NCBI RefSeq assembly: GCF_014323705.1
Contig: NZ_JABVEC010000013.1
Location: forward strand, 62,001 to 126,000
Origin: Actinomadura alba
GTDB taxonomy: Bacteria; Actinomycetota; Actinomycetes; Streptosporangiales; Streptosporangiaceae
Length of the DNA stretch: 64,000 nucleotides
Direction: 5' to 3'
Part shown: positions 10,401 through 17,887 of the stretch, piece after piece
How the letters are laid out: every line of letters begins with the position of its first letter
How positions within the stretch are numbered: position 1 is the first letter of the stretch
Translations under genes and position numbers: made by a program
The notes under the pieces: generated by a model
Seen by the model: only the letters and a program-made list of their open reading frames with translations
Database searches by the model: none
What the model was told of the DNA's origin: nothing

Positions 10401-10587
10401 GCAGGCCACGCGGCTGCTCGCGGCAAGCGCCGGCGTGCTCGGACTGCCGGATCGTTCCCACCCGGATGCGGCCAGGATCGAGCGGGACGCGCGACGTCAC
10501 CTCGGCGAAGCACGGTTCGCCGAGGTGACGCGGGAGGGTACGCAGACGAGCTCGTCTCAGCTGGTCGAGGTCACGCTCGCCTCCTGA
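7444..10587 (+). CDS. SARP/AfsR-type regulator (OmpR-wHTH, BTAD, NB-ARC, TPR)
   Basis: 1047 aa from GTG 7444. An N-terminal OmpR-type winged helix (VQIGMLGPFEV to about residue 90) is followed by a bacterial transcriptional activator domain (to about 245). An NTPase with Walker A GPGGSGKT (286-293) and Walker B LLILDNCEH (Asp366) comes next, then a long TPR-like helical C-terminus. Such proteins activate secondary-metabolite or export genes, with the NTPase gating activity. The longest frame starts at 7147, but typical SARPs begin at the motif used here. It ends 4 nt before the convergent DUF4097 gene, and its likely target is the DrrAB-DUF4097 operon. Confidence 0.85.
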   Translation: MQIGMLGPFEVRTDDGSLADVPGARLRGLLIALALKPGHVVPKASLIDWIWGEHPPADATNALQRLVSRLRKALPGGVVEGQTDGYRLTVEPDAVDAVRFERLLIAGQARTEDGSRRVRLLREALELWRGAAMQDVGLQDSAAFDAAVVRLAGLRLTATEERVDAEVALGRGAEMVTELTDLVAAHPVRERLVAALMRALVATGRDTEALLVYQRTREALADALGVDPSPELSALHVALLRGELGRREENRKTNLRAELTSFVGKEADVAAVRELIAEHRLTTLIGPGGSGKTRLAVETARTLLGDLPDGAWLVELAAIGADGDVAQATLDGLGLRDALLGEAPNVESAERLIAAIREREALLILDNCEHVIESAAALAHRVLGECRRLRILATSREPLGITGEALWPVAPLALPEGDAAPGEIESSPAVRLLRDRASAVRKDFVVDAHTLSTMVRVCRALDGMPLAIELAAARLRTMSIDQLASRLDDRFRLLTGGSRTALPRHRTLRAMVDWSWELLTVAERMVLRRLSVFSGGASLEAAERVCVGDAVEQEQVFEFLTALAEKSLLVAEGDGAPRYRMLGTIKEYAAHRLAEAGESDPARHAHLAYFTELTETADTHLRRVDQLEWLATLDVEHDNIGSAMRGALAAGEAHAAMRLAAGAGWYWWLGGRKAEGIELIIAAAKTPGEVADDVRAMAYALVVLFETSGLSDEHNAEEWIHQAYRFSQGGHGRYPLLGLIAAMERMLQAPDALLAAFEPLLDDDDPWVRALARFHLGKMRILLGDGGREADAHLELALAEFRALGERYGISLALTELANRIAMRGEFARACEHFEEAIAAVTEIGAIDDVIRMRSRQAQLYRLLGDEDASAAAMAEAERCAERVTWPDALAALALSKAELARWGGRIEEAFQQLGVATTLLGDEAEQASIRGGTHDLLGYLADDLGEARTHRIAAFQAASEAGNAPLIAQVLVGVADLALRRDEYEQATRLLAASAGVLGLPDRSHPDAARIERDARRHLGEARFAEVTREGTQTSSSQLVEVTLAS

Positions 10588-10591
10588 CGGG

Positions 10592-11428
10592 TCAGCCTTG
10601 CCGCGGGTTGAATGATGATGTCGCCGTGCCGCGTGCGGGCGTGGACCGAACCTTGAGGTCGGACGGGCCAGGACTCGCCTGCGACGGAACCCAGTTGCGC
10701 ACCGACCCTCGCTCGCTGTTGACGTCGATGGAGGCAGCGGTGCCCTCGCTGATGCCGACCTCGATGTTTCCTGAGCCGTTCATCAGCTTCGCATGACCGT
10801 TCCTCAACCGTCCGATCCGAATGGCACCGCCGGCGGTCGTGGCGGTGACGCCGCCATCGGCGCGGTCGATGTCGAAGTCGCAGCCGCCGCTGCTGAGGTC
10901 GAGGTCGGCCGAGGCGTGGCCGATCCAGGCCTGCCCGTCCGAGTTCGTGAGCACGACAGTGCCCTCGACCTCGCTGATCCGCATCGCGAACGCCCCACCG
11001 TCGATGTTGGCGTGCCCGGCGATGTGGCCGATCTCCACCTCACCGGACGCGATGCTCGCCCGCAGCGCGCTGATGCGATCCAGCTGGACCCGACCCGATG
11101 CCAAGTGCAGCTCGCACTCGCCGAATGAGCCGTCAGCGTGAACACCCGAGTGCGCCAGGTGCGCGACCAGGCTGGAGCCGGTGGGCAGGTCGATCGTGAT
11201 GGCGACCGAACCGTTCTTGTCCCCGGAGACGGTCGTTTTGACCGACAGCCGACCGCCGGCGAAGTCGACCTCGGTCCTGTCGGCCACCTTGATGTCCGAC
11301 CGGCTCGCTTCGTTGATGGGTTCGACCAGCACCACCGTGTCGGTCCGGTCGCTCGCGGTGACCCGCACCTGAGCACCGGCGACTTCCACGGTGGCGGCGA
11401 TGGGCCCTGGCGTGGCGAATGTAGGCAT
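10592..11428 (-). CDS. DUF4097 family beta-strand repeat protein
   Basis: A 278-aa protein of repeated short beta strands (GGxxxxx-I/V patterns such as GNIEVGISEGTA and GEVEIGHIAGHA), matching the right-handed beta-helix-like DUF4097 fold. No signal peptide or membrane segment is visible, so it is probably cytoplasmic. Function is unknown; in actinomycetes it is often the last gene of an ABC-2 exporter operon beside a BTAD regulator, as here. Confidence 0.75.
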   Translation of the reverse strand: MPTFATPGPIAATVEVAGAQVRVTASDRTDTVVLVEPINEASRSDIKVADRTEVDFAGGRLSVKTTVSGDKNGSVAITIDLPTGSSLVAHLAHSGVHADGSFGECELHLASGRVQLDRISALRASIASGEVEIGHIAGHANIDGGAFAMRISEVEGTVVLTNSDGQAWIGHASADLDLSSGGCDFDIDRADGGVTATTAGGAIRIGRLRNGHAKLMNGSGNIEVGISEGTAASIDVNSERGSVRNWVPSQASPGPSDLKVRSTPARGTATSSFNPRQG

Positions 11429-11537
11429 GACAACTCTCGTCTCGTAGTCGATCAGTTGGTGGGCGCCGCATCAGCTCGTCGCTCGCGGCTTCGGGGTCAG
11501 TCCGATCACGGTCATCGGAAGGCCATCGCCCGGAAGG

Positions 11538-12287
11538 TCACGCTCGCTTGTTGAACGTGGAACGCGCCCACAGGTACCCGACGAGAGCGATGCCGACGCA
11601 CCAGGCGATGGCGGTGATCGCGTCGCTGGAGGACGGTGCGCCGTTGAGCAACCCGCGCACGGTTTCGATGATCGGTGTGAAGGGCTGGTACTCCGCGAAC
11701 TGCCGGACGCCCGGCCCCATCTTCTCCGCCGGTACGATCGCGCTGCTGAAGAACGGCAGCATGACCAGCGGCACGGCGGCCAGACCCGCCGTTTCCGGAG
11801 ACTTCGCCGCCAATCCCAAGGCGACGGTGAGCCAGCCGGCCGCGAAACCGAGCAGCGCGACGATGCCGACCACGCCGAGCCAATCGACGAAACTCGCCGA
11901 CGGGCTGAATCCCAGCAGGAAGGCCACCCCGATGAGCGCCCCGATGGCGATCAGATTGGTCAGCAGACTGGCGACGACGTGACCGGTCAACACCGCGCCA
12001 CGGGAGACGTCCATGACCTTGAACCGGTTGATGATGCCCTTCGTCATGTCGGAGTTCACCGACGTCGCGGCGGACCCCAGCCCGTAACAGACGGCCAACA
12101 GCATGAGTCCCGGGGTCACGTAGTCGATGTAGTCGACACCGACGTTGAAAGCGTCTCCCATCATGTACACGAACATGAACAGCATCACGACCGGCATCAG
12201 GACCGCGTTGAACACCGAGGTCGGATTCCGGGCGATGTGCTTGAAGTTGCGACGCAACATCACCATCGAATGGGAGTTGGTGTTCAT
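11538..12287 (-). CDS. ABC-2 type transporter permease (DrrB-like)
   Basis: A 249-aa integral membrane protein with six hydrophobic segments and an N-terminal soluble lead (MLRRNFKHIARNPTSVF) typical of daunorubicin-exporter DrrB-like permeases. It partners the ATPase encoded immediately upstream, with a 4-nt start/stop overlap. The substrate is unknown; hydrophobic natural products or lipids are usual for the family. Confidence 0.85.
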   Translation of the reverse strand: MNTNSHSMVMLRRNFKHIARNPTSVFNAVLMPVVMLFMFVYMMGDAFNVGVDYIDYVTPGLMLLAVCYGLGSAATSVNSDMTKGIINRFKVMDVSRGAVLTGHVVASLLTNLIAIGALIGVAFLLGFSPSASFVDWLGVVGIVALLGFAAGWLTVALGLAAKSPETAGLAAVPLVMLPFFSSAIVPAEKMGPGVRQFAEYQPFTPIIETVRGLLNGAPSSSDAITAIAWCVGIALVGYLWARSTFNKRA

Positions 12288-13225
12288 TTTGCGGCCTCCG
12301 TGGTGCGGCCCGTCAGGGCGAGGAAAACGTCATCGAGGTCGGGTGTGTGCACGGAGAACTCCTCGGCACTGAGCGAGTACTCATCGAGCCTGTCCAGCAG
12401 AGCCCGGAGCGATTTCGTCCCGCCATCGCTGGGAACCCGCAGGGCCAGTGCCTCGTCGTCCCGCGTGGAGTCGGTGAAGAGACGCGCGGCCGCGTCGAGT
12501 TGGGAGACGGTGGTGAACCGGAGCCGGACGTGCGTCCCGGGGATCTGGCGTTTGAGCTCGTCGGGAGTGCCATGGGCGACCAGGTGACCCTGATCGAGTA
12601 CCGCGATCCGGTCGGCGAGCTGATCGGCTTCCTCGAGGTACTGGGTGGTGAGGAAGATGGTCACGCCGTCGGCCACCAGCTCGCGGATGATCGACCACAT
12701 CGTGCGACGGCTGCGCGGGTCCAGTCCCGTCGTCGGCTCGTCCAGGAAGATGATCCGTGGGTTGCCGATGAGCGTCATCGCCAGGTCGAGCTTCCGGCGC
12801 ATACCTCCGGAGTAGGTCGACACGGGCTTCTGCGCCGACTCGACCAGATCGAACCGTTCCAGCAGCTCGGTGACGACCCGCTTGCCGTCGCGGGAGTTCA
12901 CCCGGCGGTTCAGATCCACCATCAGCTGCAGGTTCTCCTGCCCAGTCAGCAGCTCGTCCACCGCCGCGAACTGACCGGTGACCCCGATCGCCGCACGCAC
13001 CGCCTTGGCCTCGGTCGCGACATCATGGCCGGCAACGCGTACCGTCCCGCCGTCGGCCTTCATCAACGTGCTCAGCACGTTCACCGCCGTCGTCTTACCC
13101 GCCCCATTCGGACCGAGTAGGGAAAAAACCGATCCCGCGGCAACATCGAAATCGATGCCGTCGAGCACGACTTTGTCGCCATACGCCTTGCGCAGCCCTG
13201 AAACTGCAATTGCCGAATTTCTCAT
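12284..13225 (-). CDS. ABC transporter ATP-binding protein (DrrA-like)
   Basis: A 313-aa ATPase with Walker A GPNGAGKT, signature YSGGMRRKLDLA, Walker B RIIFLDEPTTGLDPRSR and an H-loop region at LTTQYLEEAD. The C-terminal extension after about residue 230 is the DrrA-type regulatory domain. It energises export through the permease at 11538. Start is ATG 13225 behind GGTGGGGG. First gene of the ATPase-permease-DUF4097 operon; the SARP gene at the far end is the probable regulator. Confidence 0.9.
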   Translation of the reverse strand: MRNSAIAVSGLRKAYGDKVVLDGIDFDVAAGSVFSLLGPNGAGKTTAVNVLSTLMKADGGTVRVAGHDVATEAKAVRAAIGVTGQFAAVDELLTGQENLQLMVDLNRRVNSRDGKRVVTELLERFDLVESAQKPVSTYSGGMRRKLDLAMTLIGNPRIIFLDEPTTGLDPRSRRTMWSIIRELVADGVTIFLTTQYLEEADQLADRIAVLDQGHLVAHGTPDELKRQIPGTHVRLRFTTVSQLDAAARLFTDSTRDDEALALRVPSDGGTKSLRALLDRLDEYSLSAEEFSVHTPDLDDVFLALTGRTTEAAK

Positions 13226-13397
13226 GCCCCCACCATCTCCACCGGGCCTGTCACCCCCCTGTCACACCCCTGACACGACCACTGACACGGCGTTCCACCA
13301 CATCGTCCCTGGTCAGAGCACCGCACAGCCCACAGGCGACCGCCCGCCACCACGCTATTGATCCGAAACTGTTTGGGTTCTGGGTCGTTGAGGCTGT

Positions 13398-13484
13398 GTG
13401 AGCGATCTGGTGAGGGACGCGCGGTATCTGTCGCCTTCGGCGCAGGAGGCACTGCGGACGGTCACGCATATCAGGACTACCTAA
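13398..13484 (+). pseudogene. Possible N-terminal relic of an IS630-type transposase
   Basis: A 28-codon frame (VSDLVRDARYLSPSAQEALR and eight more residues) resembles the first helices of IS630-like transposases or their HTH-domain relatives, which begin with a PSAQEALR-type stretch. It ends at TAA directly before a new ribosome binding site. No DDE domain, terminal repeats or target duplication were found. The identification rests on a short match. Confidence 0.35.
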
Positions 13485-13493
13485 GGAGCAGTC

Positions 13494-13562
13494 ATGACGA
13501 AGCCGCTGCCGGTTCCGGACCCCGATCCGCGACACCCGCTGCCGGTTGACTGGCGTGCCTGA
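13494..13562 (+). CDS. Candidate 22-aa micro-peptide
   Basis: ATG 13494 is preceded by AAGGAG at 5-nt spacing, a strong Shine-Dalgarno. The product is Pro/Asp-rich with an internal repeat (PLPVPDPDP then HPLPVDW). It overlaps nothing on this strand. Composition and tiny size mean it could be chance; no function can be proposed. Confidence 0.25.
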   Translation: MTKPLPVPDPDPRHPLPVDWRA

Positions 13563-13593
13563 CGAGCGGTGCCTGAATCGGTCGGCCTGAACG

Positions 13594-14352
13594 TTAGGCG
13601 TCGCTCGGGCGGGGTGGGCGGCGGCCGGGTAGCAGGGACAGGTGTTCCTCGCGGACCAGGCCGAAGCGCAGGGCGGTATCGACCACGGCGGCGCGTTTGC
13701 CGTCCAGGCGTTCTTCTTCGAAGGGCTGCTTGACGCGCAGTTTCTGTTCGGCCAGGTAATCGATGTGGAAGTTCACCGCGCGCAGGGTGGGGTTGCGGTC
13801 GGGCAATGCGCTGAGGCGTTCCACGACCTGACGCGAGGTCGGAATCGCGGTCGAGGACTCGTCTCGTAGGCGCGGTTCGCAGAGGGTCACCAGGACGAGG
13901 AAATAGATCGCGTCCTGGTCCAGGGAAAAGGCCGAGACGGTCGAGGAGCCATCCGCTTCGGGCAGTTCGAGGTCGGACGATTCCAGGTACAGGTGCTGGG
14001 GCGCGTACACCTGGAAGGAGGCGGTCGGGCCCTGGGTGGTGAGCACGACGCGGGAGAACTCGAAGGGCACCGGGCAGGAGGCGCGTCGCGGTGGGATCCG
14101 CAGGTACTCTCCCGCGCCCTCCGGATTCTCCACCACGAAGGTGCGGTCGTTGCTGAAGTTGCTCAACCGCCAGTGGTCGTCGACGGCGAGGATCTCTCCG
14201 GCCAGGCGCGGAATCGTGGGATTGTCCAGGTGCAGGTCGACCAGGCGACCTGATGCGCCGCGTCCGAACCTGAGGGTCTCGCCCGGTGCCAGTTCCCTGC
14301 GTACCGAGTCGCGGCGCGAGTCCGATGGCAAATACACCAGAACGCCCGACAC
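13594..14352 (-). CDS. FHA domain-containing protein
   Basis: A 252-aa protein. An N-terminal forkhead-associated fold is indicated by LRFGRGASG (phosphothreonine-binding Arg loop), the LDNPTIPRLAGEI strand-loop and WRLSNFSNDRTFVVE. The C-terminal half has a winged-helix-like look (PTSRQVVERLSALPDRN...). FHA domains bind phosphothreonine, so it likely reads marks set by the kinases encoded divergently at 14470 and beyond. Start is GTG 14352 behind GAGGTG; the longer frame upstream is a shadow of the kinase gene. Confidence 0.75.
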   Translation of the reverse strand: MSGVLVYLPSDSRRDSVRRELAPGETLRFGRGASGRLVDLHLDNPTIPRLAGEILAVDDHWRLSNFSNDRTFVVENPEGAGEYLRIPPRRASCPVPFEFSRVVLTTQGPTASFQVYAPQHLYLESSDLELPEADGSSTVSAFSLDQDAIYFLVLVTLCEPRLRDESSTAIPTSRQVVERLSALPDRNPTLRAVNFHIDYLAEQKLRVKQPFEEERLDGKRAAVVDTALRFGLVREEHLSLLPGRRPPRPSDA

Positions 14353-14469
14353 GCCGTCACCTCGAGGAACTCGTCCGATGGGGGAGCGTTTATCCCGTAG
14401 AGACGCTACACGGGATCTTCTGCCGTCTATTCTGCCCACCGGGCACACCGGGTCTTCGAGGGGAGCGGA

Positions 14470-16485
14470 ATGGAGCCGTTGCGCGCGGACGATCCGGCGC
14501 GGATCGGCGACTACCGGCTGGTCGCGCGGCTGGGGGCGGGGGCGATGGGCCGTGTGTTCCTGGGCCAGGGCCCGTCTGGAGACCCCGTCGCGGTGAAGGT
14601 CGTCCACGCGCGCTTCGCCCATCGCCAGGACCGCCGCGAGCGGTTCGCCCGGGAGATCGCCGCCGTGGGCGGCATCGACCCGGCGTACGTCGCGCCGGTG
14701 GTGGACCACGACATGAGTGCGGCCGAGCCCTGGCTGGCCACCGCCTACCTGCCCGGTCTCACGCTGCGGCAGGTGGCGGAGCTGCACGGCCCGCTGCCCG
14801 CGCCGTCGGTGCGCGCGCTCGGGGCGGCGTTGGCCAGGGCACTGACGGTGATCCATCGGGCCGGTGTCCTGCACCGGGATCTCAAGCCGTCGAACCTGGT
14901 GCTCACGCCGGACGGTCCGCGGGTGGTGGACTTCGGCATCGCCCGTCCCGACTGGGCCGACACGATCACCGTGCCCGGGGCGCTGCTCGGCACCCCGGGC
15001 TACATCCCGCCCGAGCGGATTCGCGATCGTCGCTCGGGACGGGAAGGCGACGTCTTCGCGTTCGGTGCCGTGCTGGTCTACGCCGCCACGGGCGAAGGGC
15101 CGTTCGGTGACGGCTCGGCGCCGGTGCTGCTCTATCGCACGCAGTCCGAGGAGCCTCGGCTGGATGCGCTGCGTGCCGCCGTGGACGATGCGCAGCTCAT
15201 CGAGATCATCATGAGTTGTCTCGCGCGTGACCCCCGGCGGCGTCCCACGGCCGAGGAACTGGCCGGACGATTCACCGAGGCGCCCGATCCGGTGGGCACC
15301 CGGTGGCTGCCCGACGAGGTGGCCGCGAGCGTCACCGACGCCGGTGGTCCCCAAAGGCCGCCGCATGCGCCGGGCAGGACGCGTACCCGGCGGACCGTTC
15401 TCGCGCTCGGCGCCACCGGCGCCGTTCTGGCGACGCTAGGACCATCGGCGTACGGCGCGTTCTCAACAGGGGCCCGGCAGCCGTCCAAGGACCGGTCGCC
15501 GTTGTGGACCTACAGCAGTCCCGACAGTGAGAACCAGCACTGGTTCACCAGGCCCACCGTCGTCGGGGACATGGTCTATCTCAGTTCGACCATGGGAGTG
15601 CACGCGCTGAACTGCGCGCGGGGCGAGTTGTTGTGGACGGCCAACCGAGGCGTCTCCATTTCGCCTCGTTCGAGCGTCACGGTGTTGAGGGCGGAGACGG
15701 TGCTGATCAGCGACGGACGGCTGTGGGCCCTACGCGCCACCGACGGATCCCCCGAATCCGGCTGGCGGGAGCAGCCGGGGATCAGCATCACCGGCGCCCC
15801 GGCCGCGGGTGCCGAGCAGGTCTTCCTGTTCGACACTCTCGGCGACCTGTCGGCCTATGACGGCCGGACCGGCCGCCGCCAGTGGAGGTTGCGGCTGGTC
15901 AAACCCGGCAAGGACGGTGGCATCGACCCGATCCGCGTCCAGGGCGGCCTTGATCCGGTGATCGCGGGCGGTCTCGTCTACGCCGCGCCTGGCGGGGTGT
16001 TCGCGGTCGATCCCAAAGCCCGGGCAGTTCGGTGGCGGTTCGGCGAGGCGACCGCCGCACCCGCGATTCACGACGGCCTGTTGTACACCGCAGGCGCCGA
16101 TCGCGTGCACGCTCTCGACGCGGCCGACGGCGACGTGCGCTGGAGCCGTGCCGTCGGTGCCCGGATATCGAGCGGTGTGACGGTCGCCGACGGCCTGGTG
16201 TTCGCCGGTGACGGCTCCGGCCGTCTGCACGCCCTTGACGCCGCGACCGGACGACCGCGCTGGCGCTTCGACACCAACGGGCCACTGCGCGCCGCCCCGG
16301 CGGCCGCCCCGGGCACGGTCTTCGCCGGTTCGGACAACGATCGTCTCTACGCGATCGCGACGGCGAATGGGAGGGTGCGCTGGAGCCATCCAGTGGGACG
16401 CCAGACCGAGGTCCACGCCCAGATATGGCGCGACCGGGTCTTGGTGTGCGCAGACCTCACCCGGCTCTACGCCTTCCAGATATGA
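14470..16485 (+). CDS. Ser/Thr protein kinase with extracytoplasmic PQQ-like beta-propeller
   Basis: 671 aa. A Hanks-type kinase domain covers about residues 10-275: glycine loop GAGAMGRVFLG, Lys43 in VAVKVV, catalytic HRDLKPSN (Asp137) and DFG (Asp154). One transmembrane segment follows (about 306-328, VLALGATGAVLATLG). A C-terminal eight-bladed-type propeller of repeated ALDAADGDVRWSR-like blades then extends outside the cell. The architecture suggests a membrane receptor that senses an external ligand or cell-wall state. Its stop overlaps the start of the next gene (ATGA). Confidence 0.85.
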   Translation: MEPLRADDPARIGDYRLVARLGAGAMGRVFLGQGPSGDPVAVKVVHARFAHRQDRRERFAREIAAVGGIDPAYVAPVVDHDMSAAEPWLATAYLPGLTLRQVAELHGPLPAPSVRALGAALARALTVIHRAGVLHRDLKPSNLVLTPDGPRVVDFGIARPDWADTITVPGALLGTPGYIPPERIRDRRSGREGDVFAFGAVLVYAATGEGPFGDGSAPVLLYRTQSEEPRLDALRAAVDDAQLIEIIMSCLARDPRRRPTAEELAGRFTEAPDPVGTRWLPDEVAASVTDAGGPQRPPHAPGRTRTRRTVLALGATGAVLATLGPSAYGAFSTGARQPSKDRSPLWTYSSPDSENQHWFTRPTVVGDMVYLSSTMGVHALNCARGELLWTANRGVSISPRSSVTVLRAETVLISDGRLWALRATDGSPESGWREQPGISITGAPAAGAEQVFLFDTLGDLSAYDGRTGRRQWRLRLVKPGKDGGIDPIRVQGGLDPVIAGGLVYAAPGGVFAVDPKARAVRWRFGEATAAPAIHDGLLYTAGADRVHALDAADGDVRWSRAVGARISSGVTVADGLVFAGDGSGRLHALDAATGRPRWRFDTNGPLRAAPAAAPGTVFAGSDNDRLYAIATANGRVRWSHPVGRQTEVHAQIWRDRVLVCADLTRLYAFQI

Positions 16486-17885
16486 GCGCCGGTGAGCCCG
16501 GGCGGCTGAGCCGGCGCCGTGCCATCGCAGGGCTGGCCGGAGCCGCGATCGCAGGGGGTGCGACCGTCTGGCCCCTGGGCGAGGGACGGGACGCGTACCC
16601 GAGCATTCCCGCCGCGGACGGGCCGCTGCTGTGGACGGCCGAGGTGAAGCTGGCCGCGGATGAGTTCTTCGGGCCGGTCACGGCCGAGTGCCTGGTGCTG
16701 GTCGAGCGGCCGTTCGTCGCGCGAGGACCAGAACGGTGGACCGTCCTGTCGTGTCTGGACACCGCGACAGGACGCCGGTTGTGGTCGGTCTCGCTCGGGC
16801 GTTCCCCCGTGACGCTGCGGAAGGTGGTCGTCTCCGGCTCTGTCGTACTGGCACGGACGTCCGCGGCCCTGCACGCGTTCGACCTGCACACGGGACGGCT
16901 GCTGTGGCGCCGGGAGCGGAACACCAGCGGTTCGCCGTCCCTGATGGTGACGGTCGGCGGGGGCCTCGTGCACGACAGCGGCGGTGAGGAGAACGCGACG
17001 ACCACCACGTCCAGGCATGCGCTGCACGCCTATGAGGTGGGCAGCGGACGATTGCGCTGGACGACTGCCGTCCGGCCGCGCGTGGTGACGGCGGACGCCC
17101 CGATCTACGCGGCGGGGTCGCTGCTCGGTACCGCCGTCATGCTGGGCCCGTCCCGGACCGCGGAGGCGTTCGCCTACGCCGTGGACGCGGCTACCGGTGA
17201 ACAACGCTGGTCGCGACGCCTCGGCGTGCGGGACACGGGGCTGTCCGGCGTTGCCCATGCCGCGGGCACCTTCTATGTCTTCTCCCGGGAAGCCGGCGTC
17301 CTGCATGCCGTGGACGCGTCCACTGGAACGATTCGATGGCAGGTTCGGCCGAGACCGCGTTCCCGTGGTGGCGCCGGCCTTTCCGTCGGAGAGAGGGTGC
17401 TCGACGCAGGCGTCCCCGTGGTCGCTGGTACAACCGTCTACGTGTGCGACGAGTACGGCGTGCTGCACGCCTTCGACGTGCGTGACGGCCGGCGGCGCTG
17501 GGCCTTCACCACTGGAGCAAGGCCTTCGCGGGTGCACGTGGTCGCGGGGCCGCCCGGCGGGAACGGCCTGGTGTACTTCAAGGCCCAATACACCGGTAGG
17601 AGCCGCGGCGGCAGCACCATGTACGCCCTGGGCGCCGACGAAAGTCGGCCCCGGTGGCAGCGGCGCGCCGACGGCTCCCATAGCGGCCCGCTCGTGTCCG
17701 GGGACATGCTGTACGTGTCGGACGGGGACGCCATCACCGGGTACGACCCGATCGACGGGGCCGTCCGTCGCCGCGTGGACCTCAGGGCCCTCGGAGCGGG
17801 CGGAAGCACCGAACTGGTCACCGACGGTGCGCGTGTCCATGCCCTTTCCGGCGTCCAGGTCCTCGCCTTCCGCCTGGAGGGCTGA
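16482..17885 (+). CDS. PQQ-like beta-propeller protein with Tat-type N-terminus
   Basis: 467 aa from ATG 16482, which overlaps the kinase stop by 4 nt. The N-terminus has LSRRRAIAGLAGAAIAG, a twin-arginine-like signal or anchor. The rest is PQQ-binding-like propeller blades (repeated ALDAxTGxxxW phrases) equivalent to the sensor part of the flanking kinases, without a kinase domain. It may be a secreted partner or decoy for the kinase sensors, or a kinase paralogue that has lost its catalytic half. Confidence 0.8.
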   Translation: MSAGEPGRLSRRRAIAGLAGAAIAGGATVWPLGEGRDAYPSIPAADGPLLWTAEVKLAADEFFGPVTAECLVLVERPFVARGPERWTVLSCLDTATGRRLWSVSLGRSPVTLRKVVVSGSVVLARTSAALHAFDLHTGRLLWRRERNTSGSPSLMVTVGGGLVHDSGGEENATTTTSRHALHAYEVGSGRLRWTTAVRPRVVTADAPIYAAGSLLGTAVMLGPSRTAEAFAYAVDAATGEQRWSRRLGVRDTGLSGVAHAAGTFYVFSREAGVLHAVDASTGTIRWQVRPRPRSRGGAGLSVGERVLDAGVPVVAGTTVYVCDEYGVLHAFDVRDGRRRWAFTTGARPSRVHVVAGPPGGNGLVYFKAQYTGRSRGGSTMYALGADESRPRWQRRADGSHSGPLVSGDMLYVSDGDAITGYDPIDGAVRRRVDLRALGAGGSTELVTDGARVHALSGVQVLAFRLEG

Positions 17886-17887
17886 GG

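Larger units (their letters stand above)
13226..13593. other. Intergenic stretch with transposase-like relic and a micro-frame
   Basis: The left part should hold the drrA-like promoter (minus strand). It includes the short repeated phrase TGACAC/CCCTG near 13255-13290. The right part holds the transposase-like relic (13398-13484) and a 22-codon frame (13494-13562). Nothing else was recognised. Confidence 0.4.

Noticed and set aside
14353-15366. N-terminal 338-residue extension of the FHA gene
   Set aside because: It is antisense to the kinase catalytic domain and carries no domain; GTG 14352 with a ribosome site is a better start.
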